Positions 20,222-30,725 of a DNA stretch of 64,000 bases are shown in pieces. The notes under the pieces are model-generated. The model searched no databases, was not told the DNA's origin, and saw nothing but the letters and a program-made list of their open reading frames with translations. Position 1 is the stretch's first letter. Every line of letters starts with the position of its first letter. This DNA comes from Lachancea kluyveri NRRL Y-12651. Its lineage: Eukaryota > Ascomycota > Saccharomycetes > Saccharomycetales > Saccharomycetaceae. The position numbers were made by a program, and so were the translations under genes. The stretch is from assembly GCA_000149225.2 (NCBI GenBank), contig CM000694.1:1799623-1863622 (forward strand), written 5' to 3'.

Positions 20222-21619
20222 TCAAGTATTGTTTCTCCCTTCATCCTTGGGCTTCCAAGAGCCTTTGAACATATGTTTCACAAAGGCCATCCTATGATCA
20301 CTACTACCCGCGCCCATATGACCTACATCTGGAGAAAAACTAGTGATTGGTAAAACCATGACATCGTCTACGATAACTGGTTTTTTTATCAATGAGAAAA
20401 AACCCCAATGGAAATGATTTTCCGAGCGTAACCCGGTAGAAACTTCTTTATGAAACTTCACTGTAGTCTTATCACTGTCCTGTTCTTCTTCTTCTGGGTC
20501 TTGTTTATTTGGATATAGGTTGTCGTTGTAAATTAGAATGTTATCGTTGTTTTGAATGAGGTTGTCCAAATAGTGCATAATCACGTCAGAAAAGATTCCC
20601 GGTCCTGTCCAATTCATAATATCCGTGCCATCCGTGTTATCGAAGTTTTTCTTTGGAGTGCTTGAAACGGCAGGGTCATGAAGTTTTTTACCTCTCATAT
20701 TAATGTTGTAGTCCCTCTGGTTACCTTTATCAATAGTAAAATCTGGTGTCAATACGGAGCTTTGCAATCCAGAAACGCTATACAAGGTTGTGGCAGTGAT
20801 GTTAATGATCAATTCACGCAAAATGGGGTGACCTGGCTTAGATTGGATGGTCCATTGACAAAACTGGATACGACGTGCATAGTATTCAGACCAATCTGGG
20901 CGATCTGGGTCAGCCTCGATGCCCACGATAAACCCAGGTTCGTTTCTTGTTGGTGTTGAAGAATCGTTGAAATTCTTGTATGCGATTGGATCTGATAGTT
21001 GGGACAAAAACGTCTTGTTCTTCGACGGCCACGAATCTAGTGGTTTTAGGGGAACAGTGTCCATGTCTGAGTAAATCCCACCTCTAGCGAATAAAATCAA
21101 GTAACGGAAGAAGTCTGCCTTTAGAATGTTCCGAGGCATAGACTCAAAAGCCTGGATTACTTGTGGAACATTGCCATATATATGCTGTAGTAGAGGAATG
21201 ATATGGTCATCTGGAACCAAGGCATAGTCGTAGGGAGAACTGGATTCCTCGATTGTTGACAACCAAGAATTTGAATACTTCCTAAAACTGGAAGGAAAGT
21301 TTGGAGAGTCTAAAGGCTCTTTCCAAGTCTGCCAGACCCTTCTAGGAATAGGTTGCTCAGGATCATAAGGAAATTGGAAAGTCAACTGAGTTCGCAAATC
21401 CACTACACTATCTCTAATGGAAGTATCATCAACAGCAAAATTTTTCAGATCAACGTCAGAAGAATGTGAAGTTGTTGGAACCAGTGTTTTAAACCCTGTT
21501 CTAAAGTGCGTTGCAGCTTTATTCGAGGTGAGTGGAGAAAAAAGCACAAAAAACAGTATCGCTAGGCATCCTAGGATATGCTTTACTCTCCTGCGCAATT
21601 TGTACTTTGTAGATGCCAT
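20222..21619 (-). CDS. OCH1: Initiating alpha-1,6-mannosyltransferase Och1
   Basis: 465 residues, GT32 family type II Golgi membrane protein that adds the first outer-chain mannose to N-glycans. A short basic cytosolic N-terminus (KYKLRRRVKH) precedes a single membrane anchor (about 14-30) and a Ser/Thr-rich stem containing LVPTTSHSSDVDLK. The catalytic domain holds PIPRRVWQTWK, NILKADFFRYLILFARGG and the DXD motif in YSDMDTVPL. Further on are GIEADPDRPDWSEYYARRIQ and MNWTGPGIFSDV. The C-terminus keeps VIVDDVMVLPITSFSPDVG. It lies next to PNC1, as in S. cerevisiae. Confidence 0.97.
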   Translation of the reverse strand: MASTKYKLRRRVKHILGCLAILFFVLFSPLTSNKAATHFRTGFKTLVPTTSHSSDVDLKNFAVDDTSIRDSVVDLRTQLTFQFPYDPEQPIPRRVWQTWKEPLDSPNFPSSFRKYSNSWLSTIEESSSPYDYALVPDDHIIPLLQHIYGNVPQVIQAFESMPRNILKADFFRYLILFARGGIYSDMDTVPLKPLDSWPSKNKTFLSQLSDPIAYKNFNDSSTPTRNEPGFIVGIEADPDRPDWSEYYARRIQFCQWTIQSKPGHPILRELIINITATTLYSVSGLQSSVLTPDFTIDKGNQRDYNINMRGKKLHDPAVSSTPKKNFDNTDGTDIMNWTGPGIFSDVIMHYLDNLIQNNDNILIYNDNLYPNKQDPEEEEQDSDKTTVKFHKEVSTGLRSENHFHWGFFSLIKKPVIVDDVMVLPITSFSPDVGHMGAGSSDHRMAFVKHMFKGSWKPKDEGRNNT

Positions 21620-21668
21620 TACTTCTTGATGATTAAAATAAAATGCAGAGAAACCACTGTTTTAAAAA

Positions 21669-21705
<37 letters not shown>

Positions 21706-22190
21706 GCAAGTCTCGTAGCAAGAGAAGAAGTTGAATTGACAAAAAGAGAGCTTTCAATTTGTTGTCAGACGCAAAGGTCTTTTCAAGATTATTTCGCGTA
21801 ACTTTTGTTGAAAGAATTTCGGGGCGTTCTCGAACATCTATAATTAGGATATCTAGAAGAGCGCTATTCAAGATTTACGACATTTGGGAACCAAAGCTCT
21901 AACACGCTCCACGTGACAACATGGAACGCGGAAACATGAATCCCATATAATGAAGAGCGAACTGTTTGGTTACAACACAGTTCTTGCATTCTGTGGGCTC
22001 TGGCTGGCCATCTCCAAATGTCCGATCACTATTTGTTACAATTTAGAACTGGCTCAATTTTTCAACGCACAGTCATTGGTTGAAGCATGGGCATTCGTAG
22101 ACATTGTAGTTAAGGCATATCTAAAACATATAGTATGCGTAGGTATATGTAGAAAGAAAAAAAAAAAAAGAGGGAATTCAGAAGTTCTAC
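21620..22190. other. OCH1 upstream region with CA repeat
   Basis: Region between the OCH1 start and the 3' end of PNC1. Contains a (CA)16 microsatellite at 21671-21703, about 50 bp upstream of the OCH1 ATG, and an A run near 22159. A CACGTG is present at about 21910. No gene recognised. Confidence 0.6.
21671..21703. repeat. CA dinucleotide microsatellite
   Basis: About 16 uninterrupted CA units in the OCH1 5' flank, likely within the 5' UTR or core promoter. Confidence 0.95.
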
Positions 22191-22826
22191 CTACTCCAGC
22201 GCAATGCCATATATCGACAACTCCTGCTTTAGCCGGGGTACTGATTCGGGGGCAATGGCTCTAGTATAATTTTGAAGGATTGTAGTGTGATATCCTAGCT
22301 TGCTGGCAGAGATGGCTGTGTTTTTCACACAATAGTCCAACGCTAATCCAACAACATACACTTCAGTGGTTTTTTGTGACTTTAAAAAATCGTTCAACTC
22401 GGTGTGATGGTCTTCCCAGATGTCATTGAACCCTGAATAGTACTCCCTGTCAGACAAATAGCCCTTATTCACAATGGTATGAGGAACATCTAGGCGTTCA
22501 AAAGCCTCTGTGATAGCCTCAGGAACTTCACTGCCCACGGTATCCTGAACGCAGTGTACCGGCCATAACGTGGCAGACTGGCTTTGGCCGTCATGGAGTG
22601 GTGATTCGTAGGTGAACTGGCTAAAATCGGGCAAGTTATGGTTACGGGCAAAAGAGATGTGATCTCTAGGATGCCAATCCTTAGTCATGACGACGCAGGC
22701 CCATTTCGGGTCCCTTGCCAACTGTATCACAGGATTGATTATTTCATCACCGGCTGAGACCGCTAAAGAACCGTTTGGTGGTAAGAAATCGTTTTGAATG
22801 TCTATGATCAGTAATGCTGCTGTCAT
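22191..22826 (-). CDS. PNC1: Nicotinamidase Pnc1
   Basis: 211 residues (S. cerevisiae 216). Cysteine hydrolase that deamidates nicotinamide to nicotinate in the NAD salvage pathway, so relieving sirtuin inhibition. The catalytic triad is visible as D9 (ALLIIDIQNDF), K121 (VNKGYL) and C166 (LALDYCVKNT). Metal ligands are D50 and H52 (TKDWHPRDH) and H91 (WPVHCVQDT). The ATG at 22826 is used; the upstream GTG is not. It is divergent from the YGL036W-like gene. Confidence 0.97.
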   Translation of the reverse strand: MTAALLIIDIQNDFLPPNGSLAVSAGDEIINPVIQLARDPKWACVVMTKDWHPRDHISFARNHNLPDFSQFTYESPLHDGQSQSATLWPVHCVQDTVGSEVPEAITEAFERLDVPHTIVNKGYLSDREYYSGFNDIWEDHHTELNDFLKSQKTTEVYVVGLALDYCVKNTAISASKLGYHTTILQNYTRAIAPESVPRLKQELSIYGIALE

Positions 22827-23683
22827 CACTATTAAATACGTTGGAATAGAGGCAAGTATAGCAAAGCACCGACGACTCTGGAGTGATTAGAAAAGAGTCT
22901 GTTCTTGCTTGTGTTCATTGCCTTCACAGAATTTAAAGGGATACTCTTCCTTTTATACCCAAGAGCCTTCTCCCCCCGTAGCGGTCGTATCTTGCGATTG
23001 TCAAAGAACCATCTTCTGCTGATGGAGAAGCTAACGGAATTACAGAACATAGGGTTATCTACTCCCATATTCAATATCGAGGCAGGGTACAAGTCTATAC
23101 TAGGCCCTATGACTTCTAAGAGTTTTTTTTTTTTTTTTTTTTTGCCAGAGCCCCGTGCTATGTATGACTAAAGAACGCTGATGATTAGCTGATTTCTTCG
23201 GAGACAGTCTTAAATTCCAAAGCAATGCCCATTTGGCAAATAGGTAAATCGTACAGCATACCGACATATAAACAACAATTCTGTTCTCTTGTCAGTCCAG
23301 CACAAGTCTGTATCGATGAGGCTTCTTTCGACTGGTTATAAATGATCGTCTGGTACGTGCAGGTGCGGCAGTACATTGCATCAAATCCAATGATTTCCTA
23401 GGTGGCAAAAAGTAAGGAAAAAAAAAGATATGATCCCTGTTCCGAGTTTTACACGAAAGAATACATCTGGCGGTACAGAAAGGTCAGTCCTTAATCGAAC
23501 ACAGTCAATCACTTTGCATCAAGCTGTTTAAAAGATAAATTTCTAGGCTATATCTTCAGTGGAACATCCTCTACTATCTCTCCGCTTCAATTACTATAGC
23601 AGACGGTTCCGCCTTCTTATCCCATCCCCACCCCCTGGCCATACGTAAACATTGGCAGCCGCCGTCAAAACTACAGCAAAAAA
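22827..23683. promoter_or_regulatory. Divergent promoter of PNC1 and the YGL036W-like gene
   Basis: 857 bases with no credible gene. A CCCCT stress-response core lies at 23632-23636 in a C-rich patch; PNC1 is Msn2/Msn4-controlled in S. cerevisiae, but this copy is far from PNC1 (about 0.8 kb). A T run of nearly 20 occurs at about 23124. Confidence 0.4.
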
Positions 23684-26191
23684 ATGAAGATGAACGCTTT
23701 GGACAAACTAGATCTGAATGTTTCTGATGAGACTGAGGTCTCTTGGGATGAGATAGACAGCTCCGTCGTGACCTGTATCAACAAAACTTTGGACGCGTTG
23801 CAGTCATACCCTTCTAATGATTTAGTCATAGATTTATCTATAAGATTGTTAAACATATTGCGCTATCTAAAGCAGGACAACATGTATGCCAAAAAGATTA
23901 CAACCGAAAACCTAGACCTTTTTACTCCCTTATTAATCGCCACTTCACAAATTGGTATTTCCATTGATCTATTCGCATATTTATTCGCATACTGTTCGAT
24001 TCACAAAGAATTGCAGCCGCTGATTTACACTTTCATTAAAAAGGAAGAAAACGAGCCCAAAGTTAAAGAATTGTTGAAAGAACTCTGCGTCTCCGATCAA
24101 CTTTACATGACAGGTTTTTATTCTGTGATTTTCAAGTTGGAGCAACTTGAAAATATCGACAAACAGGTGATTTCCTATTTGGATATGCAATTGGGCAATA
24201 TCTTGTACGATAGTTGGCTACCTTTGTGGAAGAGACACTTGGAATCTTTTCCATCTTTGGAAAAAAAGACGCTAAAAGAATCTCTTCTGAACGATAGTCT
24301 GTTACTCTCTATCACAAGGGAATCCGACTTGGACTTTGTCATCTCCACCAAGGCTCGAAACGCTTCTGGTTGGGAAGAGTTGAAAAATGAGAGGTCGCAC
24401 CCAATAGACTATTTTCTTTACAAAGTTGCCTGTAGAGCCATCAGACTTCCCAAACACTTGCCTCAGGATTTTTACAAGTTTTGTACACGATTCATCACAG
24501 CCTGTATCAAGAATGACAGTTTTGAAAACTTAGAGGATGACGTTGCGTTTAGTTTCCAAATATTGATGGAAATAATTGATCATCCAGAACTAAATTTTCT
24601 AGAGGAACCTCATCTGACCATCTTGTTACGCGTTTCCTTAGAGAAAATTTGGGAACTATGTTCTAGAGGTAATTTCCAGATGTTACACTTAAAATTGGGC
24701 GAATTGGGCACAACTGAAAGCTTTCCTGCACTAGTAAACATTCTACAATACTTACTTGCTAGGTTTATATTGAACCTGGGTAACGTAGTTTTGTCCGGCA
24801 AGCAATATTTGCATAAAGGAGATGACTGGTTCAAAGATTGTACAAAGTATGGTTTACCCCTTTACTTTGATGATATAGTACCAAAGATCCCACCCATTTC
24901 CAAGTCCTTATTCAGCTTTGACGATAACATAATCGAAAGACCGCAGGAATCTAACAACATCGTCAAATTTTTGAATGCCTTGTTAGAATCTTTGAACCTT
25001 ATACTTTTAATCAACAACGAGTTGATAAACTACTATACGACTAATGACGTGGACTCTTTGATGCTGCCCTGTGGTTCAAACGTAAAGGACGATGTCATCA
25101 GCAGTATCGAGCACAAGGTTACATTAAAGTATTTAGAGCTTTACCACATTGCCACTATTACGACTTTACTCGTATCCGAACAATTGCTAGATCCAAGATG
25201 CCAAATGATATTTATTGGTGAACGAGAGTCAAAACTTAACAGCAAATTAATCTTTCGTAATGGGTTGAAATGTTTCGAGTCTCTAATCATTAATCATAAA
25301 AATATTGCTCTTTACCATTTGATCAAGTTTGTCTCCAAGATTTCGGTTGAAGAACTCATACTACAGAAAAAGTCAATCCAATTGTTGAATCATTTATTTT
25401 TCCATGGCGGCAACGATGGCATTTTACAGCTGTGCTTAAAAAACGAGCTGTCCATCCAATCATTACACAATTATATCATTTTGTGGAATGACGGATCCTC
25501 GGAATACACAAAGTTTTTCACCGATCTTTTCAAGACGGTTCAACCTAACGTTGATAAAACGGAGATCGAATTGGTAGAAATATCACGCTACATTCCCGGT
25601 TTTCAAGAGGACTGTATGTCAAATAGCAGAAGCGGGACTCCATCAACTATTATGGAATCTTCCCCTACACAGACCCCCAACTCTAAACCAACTGTACCCA
25701 AATTCAATGCATATGCAAATTCATTTATTCCGTCCAGTAAAAGCACCTGCACACCATTAATGTCCCCCTCTGACACACCGCATAATCAGTATTTCCCCCC
25801 TCAACAGACACAGAAGCAACAGCAGCAATCTTCCAATTACTACCAAATCAATAATACAACACCAGTCGCATATACCAATGTCACTCCGACTGCCTCAACA
25901 CCAGTAAGTGACGCATTCCCACAACAACAGTTCACAAATTTCTATTCAGCTCCTAACACTGTTGTAAGGTCGACACCAACAAGACATGATCGCTATGGCA
26001 GTGGAAGCTCTAAGGCTACGCCTACGACGACATGGAGCTCGCCTTCGTTTGCACAACAAGCTGTGTTCCCCAATAATGGTAATAAAGTCGTTAATACAGG
26101 TAAAAATTACATCTTAGGTGGACATAACAGGGTTGTGAATAGTAGCAGAGCACAGTCCATACACGTAGATGAATTTGAAAAAATTTACTAA
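23684..26191 (+). CDS. Conserved protein of unknown function, YGL036W-like
   Basis: 835 residues, no recognisable catalytic domain. The first ~620 residues are alpha-helical and Leu-rich with helix-repeat character; the last ~210 are low-complexity, rich in Ser, Thr, Pro, Gln and Asn (QQTQKQQQQSSNYYQ) with several TP and SP pairs, ending HVDEFEKIY. Assigned to S. cerevisiae YGL036W because it lies between PNC1 (YGL037C) and, one interleaved block later, MIG1 (YGL035C), on the expected strand. S. cerevisiae YGL036W has no defined function. Orthology is inferred from position, not from a motif. Confidence 0.7.
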   Translation: MKMNALDKLDLNVSDETEVSWDEIDSSVVTCINKTLDALQSYPSNDLVIDLSIRLLNILRYLKQDNMYAKKITTENLDLFTPLLIATSQIGISIDLFAYLFAYCSIHKELQPLIYTFIKKEENEPKVKELLKELCVSDQLYMTGFYSVIFKLEQLENIDKQVISYLDMQLGNILYDSWLPLWKRHLESFPSLEKKTLKESLLNDSLLLSITRESDLDFVISTKARNASGWEELKNERSHPIDYFLYKVACRAIRLPKHLPQDFYKFCTRFITACIKNDSFENLEDDVAFSFQILMEIIDHPELNFLEEPHLTILLRVSLEKIWELCSRGNFQMLHLKLGELGTTESFPALVNILQYLLARFILNLGNVVLSGKQYLHKGDDWFKDCTKYGLPLYFDDIVPKIPPISKSLFSFDDNIIERPQESNNIVKFLNALLESLNLILLINNELINYYTTNDVDSLMLPCGSNVKDDVISSIEHKVTLKYLELYHIATITTLLVSEQLLDPRCQMIFIGERESKLNSKLIFRNGLKCFESLIINHKNIALYHLIKFVSKISVEELILQKKSIQLLNHLFFHGGNDGILQLCLKNELSIQSLHNYIILWNDGSSEYTKFFTDLFKTVQPNVDKTEIELVEISRYIPGFQEDCMSNSRSGTPSTIMESSPTQTPNSKPTVPKFNAYANSFIPSSKSTCTPLMSPSDTPHNQYFPPQQTQKQQQQSSNYYQINNTTPVAYTNVTPTASTPVSDAFPQQQFTNFYSAPNTVVRSTPTRHDRYGSGSSKATPTTTWSSPSFAQQAVFPNNGNKVVNTGKNYILGGHNRVVNSSRAQSIHVDEFEKIY

Positions 26192-26338
26192 TAGAGTTTA
26201 TAGCTAGATACATTGCAATATCACCGAAGATATTACTTGAAAACCACCAATAATAAACGGTATTAGTGATCATGTGATCAAGTAGTCACATTTCACGTTC
26301 TTCATTTTCAAATAAAAAAAAAAAAAGAAAAAATCTGG

Positions 26339-26367
26339 TGAAAAATTTTTGAAGGTCATCTCATCGC
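26339..26367 (+). promoter_or_regulatory. RRPE and PAC elements of ENP2
   Basis: TGAAAAATTTTT at 26339-26350 matches the ribosomal RNA processing element, and CTCATCGC at 26360-26367 (GCGATGAG on the other strand) matches the PAC element. The pair lies about 80-110 bp upstream of the ENP2 start, the usual arrangement for ribosome-biogenesis genes (Stb3 and Dot6/Tod6 targets). Confidence 0.8.
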
Positions 26368-26448
26368 TTAGCCCTTTAGTAAAAAAGGTGACTACCACTA
26401 GTATAGATAGAGATCTTCTGAAAAAGTGAGAAGAGGTAGTTGATAAAT

Positions 26449-28557
26449 ATGGTTCTAAAATCAACATCTGCGAGTGACATTTCTGTGTACCAAGTTTCTG
26501 GTACCAATGTTTCTAGATCCTTACCAGACTGGATTGCCAAAAAACGTAAGAGAGAGCTAAAAAACGACCTAGATTATCAAAATCGAGTGGAGCTGGTTCA
26601 AGATTTTGAATTCAGTGAAGCTTCAAACAAGATAAAAGTTTCTCCAGATGGTCAATATGCAATGGCCACAGGTACTTATAAGCCACAGATCCATGTTTAT
26701 GATTTTGCCAACTTATCTTTAAAATTCGAAAGACACACAGATGCAGAAAACGTGGATTTTATCATACTGTCAGATGATTGGACCAAGAGTGTTCATTTAC
26801 AAAACGATAGAAGCATACAGTTCCAGAATAAAGGTGGATTACACTATACCACAAGAATTCCCAAATTTGGTAGGAGTCTGGCCTATAACAAGGTTAGTTG
26901 CGATTTATACGTGGGTGCCAGCGGTGATGAACTTTATAGGTTGAACTTGGAACAAGGTAGGTTTTTGAGTCCCTTTAAATTAGACTCCGAGGGTGTGAAT
27001 CATGTATCGGTTAGCGAAGTCAATGGCCTAACTTCCGTCGCTATGGAAGAAAACGTTGTTGAATTCTGGGATCCAAGAGCTCGTTCACGTGTGGCAAAGC
27101 TTTATTTGGAGAACCAATTCGATTCATCTCCATTCCAAGTGACAGCAACAAGTTTTAGAAACGATGGTCTGAACTTTGCATGTGGTACCTCCAACGGTTA
27201 CTCTTATCTCTACGATTTGCGTGCTTCTCAGCCCTCTATTGTTAAAGACCAAGGCTATGGATTTGAAATTAAAAAAATTATGTGGTTGGACAACGTAGGT
27301 ACTGAAAACGATGGTAACAAGATTTTGACGTGTGACAAGAGAATTGCAAAGATCTGGGATAGAAATAGTGGTAAGGCATATGCGTCTATGGAGCCAAGTG
27401 TTGATATCAACGATATCGAGCATCTCCCGGGTACAGGTATGTTTTTCACCGCCAATGAAGGTATTCCAATGCATACTTATTATATTCCAAACTTAGGCCC
27501 AGCACCAAGATGGTGTTCCTTCTTGGACTCCATCACAGAGGAATTAGAAGAAAAACCAAGTGACTCTGTCTATTCCAATTACAGGTTTATTACTAGGGAT
27601 GATGTTAAGAAATTAAACTTGGGCCATTTAATTGGTTCCAAGGTCTTAAGAGCTTACATGCATGGTTTCTTTATCAATACAGAGTTATATGACAAGGTGT
27701 CTTTGATTGCCAATCCTAACTCTTACAAAGATGAAAGAGAAAGAGAAATCAGACGTAGAATCGAAAAGGAAAGAGAATCCAGAATTAGATCATCAGGTGC
27801 TGTTACCAAGCCAACAGTCAAAGTTAATAAATCCTTGGTCGAAAAACTATCTCAAAAGCGTGGTGACAAAGTTGCCGAAAAGGTTCTTACTGACGATCGT
27901 TTCGCAGAAATGTTTGAAGACGCTGATTTCCAAGTCAACGAGGATGACTACGATTACAAACAATTGAACCCTGTAAAATCTGCTAAGGAAACAGAAGAGG
28001 GTGCTGCCAAACGTATCAGGGCACTAACTGCTGCTGAAGAATCTGATGAAGAAAGAATCGCCTTGAAAGAGGGTAGAAACAAATATTCTGACTCTGAGGA
28101 AGAAAGTGAAGAAGAAAGCGAAGATGACTCCAAGGAAAAAGAAAAAGATAGGGAATTGAATGAGGCTGAAAAGAAGACAATCGCCAAACAAATGGCCACC
28201 CTACAACGTAGAAAGAGGGAAAAAGAACAAGCTGATAAGCTGATGAATGACATGAGCGTCGGAGTAGCAGACTCCCATATGGATTCGGTGAAGAATGTAA
28301 CATTTGATAAACAAGTTGCCAAATTGAACGAAGAAGAAAAGGAGAAGAGATCTGATGACTCTATCATGCGTCGTAATCATCGTGGTGAAGCTGAGCTAAC
28401 TTTTGTTCCAAAGAAAAAAGAACAAAAGAAAAAGAAGAAACAAGTTTCCTTCGACGACGAAGACGCTGGGGATGAAAGTGATAAACCTGATAATGGAAGA
28501 TCAAAGCCTAGGTTTGAAGGTAGAAGAGCTAGCAAAAACGTTTTCCGTGGTATGTAA
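26449..28557 (+). CDS. ENP2: Small-subunit processome WD-repeat protein Enp2
   Basis: 702 residues (S. cerevisiae 707). Essential nucleolar protein needed for 18S rRNA production. The N-terminal ~370 residues form a WD40 propeller (for example YKPQIHVYDF, VEFWDPRARSRVAKLY, GYSYLYDLRASQPSI). After it comes the conserved LGHLIGSKVLRAYMHGFFI. The NUC153-type segment DDRFAEMFEDADFQV follows near 480. The C-terminus is a highly charged Glu/Lys region. The ATG at 26449 gives MVLKSTSASD; the upstream TTG is not used. RRPE and PAC sites upstream support the role. Confidence 0.96.
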   Translation: MVLKSTSASDISVYQVSGTNVSRSLPDWIAKKRKRELKNDLDYQNRVELVQDFEFSEASNKIKVSPDGQYAMATGTYKPQIHVYDFANLSLKFERHTDAENVDFIILSDDWTKSVHLQNDRSIQFQNKGGLHYTTRIPKFGRSLAYNKVSCDLYVGASGDELYRLNLEQGRFLSPFKLDSEGVNHVSVSEVNGLTSVAMEENVVEFWDPRARSRVAKLYLENQFDSSPFQVTATSFRNDGLNFACGTSNGYSYLYDLRASQPSIVKDQGYGFEIKKIMWLDNVGTENDGNKILTCDKRIAKIWDRNSGKAYASMEPSVDINDIEHLPGTGMFFTANEGIPMHTYYIPNLGPAPRWCSFLDSITEELEEKPSDSVYSNYRFITRDDVKKLNLGHLIGSKVLRAYMHGFFINTELYDKVSLIANPNSYKDEREREIRRRIEKERESRIRSSGAVTKPTVKVNKSLVEKLSQKRGDKVAEKVLTDDRFAEMFEDADFQVNEDDYDYKQLNPVKSAKETEEGAAKRIRALTAAEESDEERIALKEGRNKYSDSEEESEEESEDDSKEKEKDRELNEAEKKTIAKQMATLQRRKREKEQADKLMNDMSVGVADSHMDSVKNVTFDKQVAKLNEEEKEKRSDDSIMRRNHRGEAELTFVPKKKEQKKKKKQVSFDDEDAGDESDKPDNGRSKPRFEGRRASKNVFRGM

Positions 28558-29099
28558 ACTAGTATAAATAGGTGACACAAAAAAAAAATGCAAAGAAATA
28601 AGTAAAAAGCAAGTCTTCCAAGCTTAAAACTGGCACTGTTAGACATCGAAAGAAAAAAGAAGAAAAATCGAACATTTACTGATTTATGATATATCTACAC
28701 CAAGCAATTCTCGATCAGCCGGTTTATGCATACTCATGGTGGTGTCAGTAGTTTTACGTCTTTGTATACAGTGTATTCCATATTTTAAAAACTGAATCTG
28801 AGACCAGATATTAATGCAGACACTGAAAAAAGGAGTATGCTGCAGACAATATGCCATCGAAACAGCGGGACGTTATAGCACTAAAGTCTTTCAATTTAAA
28901 AGTTTTCTAGCATCGATATCTTGCAGATTCCATAATTTGACAGAGCATATCATGTATCACCAGGTACGAGACAGTTCTATAAAAAGAAAGTCTTTTGGGC
29001 GTATGGTGGGGGGGTTTCATCTAACTTTGATAAATTAGTTCATTGAACACTTGTTATAAAACTGACAAACATAGGTATATCATTTAGAAAACAATAAAA
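28558..29099. other. ENP2-SEC9 spacer
   Basis: Terminator of ENP2 and promoter of SEC9. Only short frames; nothing else recognised. Confidence 0.4.
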
Positions 29100-30725
29100 A
29101 TGGGTATCAAGAAGTTTTTCAAAATTAAACCTCCTGAAGAAGATACCATGGAAGCAAATAGAGATCAGTTGAACGAATTAGGTGTCACTGTGAAAAACCC
29201 TAATAAATCGAGGAGGGAGAAGTTTGCAGCTTATGGTCGATTTGCCAAAGACAAAGCCAGCGACAAAGTCTATGCTCCACCTGGGTATGCACCATGTGAT
29301 CATCAGAATGGGGAAACATTAGATGACTTAAACACGTCGCCCTACGATGAAGAAACATCCAACCCATATATGAGTGCGCCACCAAAAAGCGATTTTGACC
29401 CATACGCACGAAACAACAGTGGAAACAGGGAAACATCACCATACTCTGCTAACCCTTATGAGAGGAACAGTAACAGTCCGTACGGTGCCAACTCTCCGCC
29501 TTATGGTCAACAACCCAACGTTTATGATGCACAACGGACTAGCGCTCCAGCTACTGCCGTTGAACAAAGTAGAAGTTCAATGGAACCTGGAGCAAGAGCC
29601 AATCCGTATGCCTCAAGACCGTCGAAAATCTCACAAGGTGCTGGCTCCTATGGTTCAAAAACATCTAACCCGTATAGTTCTCTAAAGAGCGATGCATACA
29701 CCGCGGGCTCACCTAGCAATCCCTACGCAGCACCTGCTAATAATTTAGGTAGGATGGTTTCGAATGGGCCAGTGACAGAGGATAAATTTGATTTCGAAGG
29801 TCCATCCTCACAACAAATACAAAAGCAACAAACCAGACCAATCGACGATGACGATATCGATTTGAACGCAACACTTCAAGAAGAGGGAGACGATTTAAAT
29901 GGGTCAATTCACGACGGCTATGCTCCCGGCGGAACTTCTTCCTCAATGGGTGTAGAACAACAGCAGAACAGAACTTTCAAAACGTTCGAAGATGTTCAGA
30001 AAGAAGAACAATTAAGGCAGCAACAGCAAGAGGATGAAGAAGTGGACGAGATCAAACAGCAAATTAAGTTTACCAAGCAGAGCTCTGTAGCATCGACTAG
30101 GAATACGCTAAAAATGGCACAAGATGCAGAGATGGCAGGTATGAACACGCTCGGTATGTTGGGCCATCAAAGTGAAACTCTAAACAATGTGGAAAACAAC
30201 CTAAATTTGATGAAAATGCAAAACCGAGTCGCTGATGATAAAGTGCAGGAGCTGAAAAAATTGAATAGGAACATCTTGGCGGTTCATGTCAGCAATCCCT
30301 TCAACTCCAAAAGAAGACTGCGTGAAGCAGAGGACAAGATTAGAATGCAAAGGGTACAGGACAAGATCATGCAGCAAGAGGCAAACAGTACGCTGCACCA
30401 ATCTACAAGGAGAATAGAAGGCGCTATGAACAACGCTGGCAACGATGGAAACACTGTGAGGGAACGCTACCAAAACCAGCAAATCCTGGATCGTTCAAAG
30501 AGATATCAGTTCGAGAATGACGAGGAGGATGATGAGATGGAATTGGAGATTGACAGGAACCTAGACAAGATCGGCCAGGTGAGTAGTAGGTTGAAGAAGT
30601 TGGCGGTTGCTACGGGTGAAGAGATCAACTCCCAACAGGACCGTATTAAATCGATTGAGGAAGACACCGATAATATGGACATCAAGATTCATCTGAACAC
30701 TACCAGATTGACACATATAAGATGA
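29100..30725 (+). CDS. SEC9: Plasma-membrane t-SNARE Sec9 (SNAP-25 family)
   Basis: 541 residues (S. cerevisiae 651). Supplies the Qb and Qc helices that pair with Sso1/2 and Snc1/2 for exocytosis. The N-terminus [14 protein letters not shown] and VYAPPGYAP are strongly conserved with Sec9. The Pro/Tyr/Ser-rich middle (about 60-230, repeated NPY/SPY) is shorter than in S. cerevisiae, explaining the length. The first SNARE helix includes [19 protein letters not shown] and [14 protein letters not shown]; then [11 protein letters not shown]. The second SNARE helix lies at the C-terminus ([20 protein letters not shown], ending TRLTHIR). The single gene probably stands for both SEC9 and SPO20. Confidence 0.93.
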   Translation: MGIKKFFKIKPPEEDTMEANRDQLNELGVTVKNPNKSRREKFAAYGRFAKDKASDKVYAPPGYAPCDHQNGETLDDLNTSPYDEETSNPYMSAPPKSDFDPYARNNSGNRETSPYSANPYERNSNSPYGANSPPYGQQPNVYDAQRTSAPATAVEQSRSSMEPGARANPYASRPSKISQGAGSYGSKTSNPYSSLKSDAYTAGSPSNPYAAPANNLGRMVSNGPVTEDKFDFEGPSSQQIQKQQTRPIDDDDIDLNATLQEEGDDLNGSIHDGYAPGGTSSSMGVEQQQNRTFKTFEDVQKEEQLRQQQQEDEEVDEIKQQIKFTKQSSVASTRNTLKMAQDAEMAGMNTLGMLGHQSETLNNVENNLNLMKMQNRVADDKVQELKKLNRNILAVHVSNPFNSKRRLREAEDKIRMQRVQDKIMQQEANSTLHQSTRRIEGAMNNAGNDGNTVRERYQNQQILDRSKRYQFENDEEDDEMELEIDRNLDKIGQVSSRLKKLAVATGEEINSQQDRIKSIEEDTDNMDIKIHLNTTRLTHIR

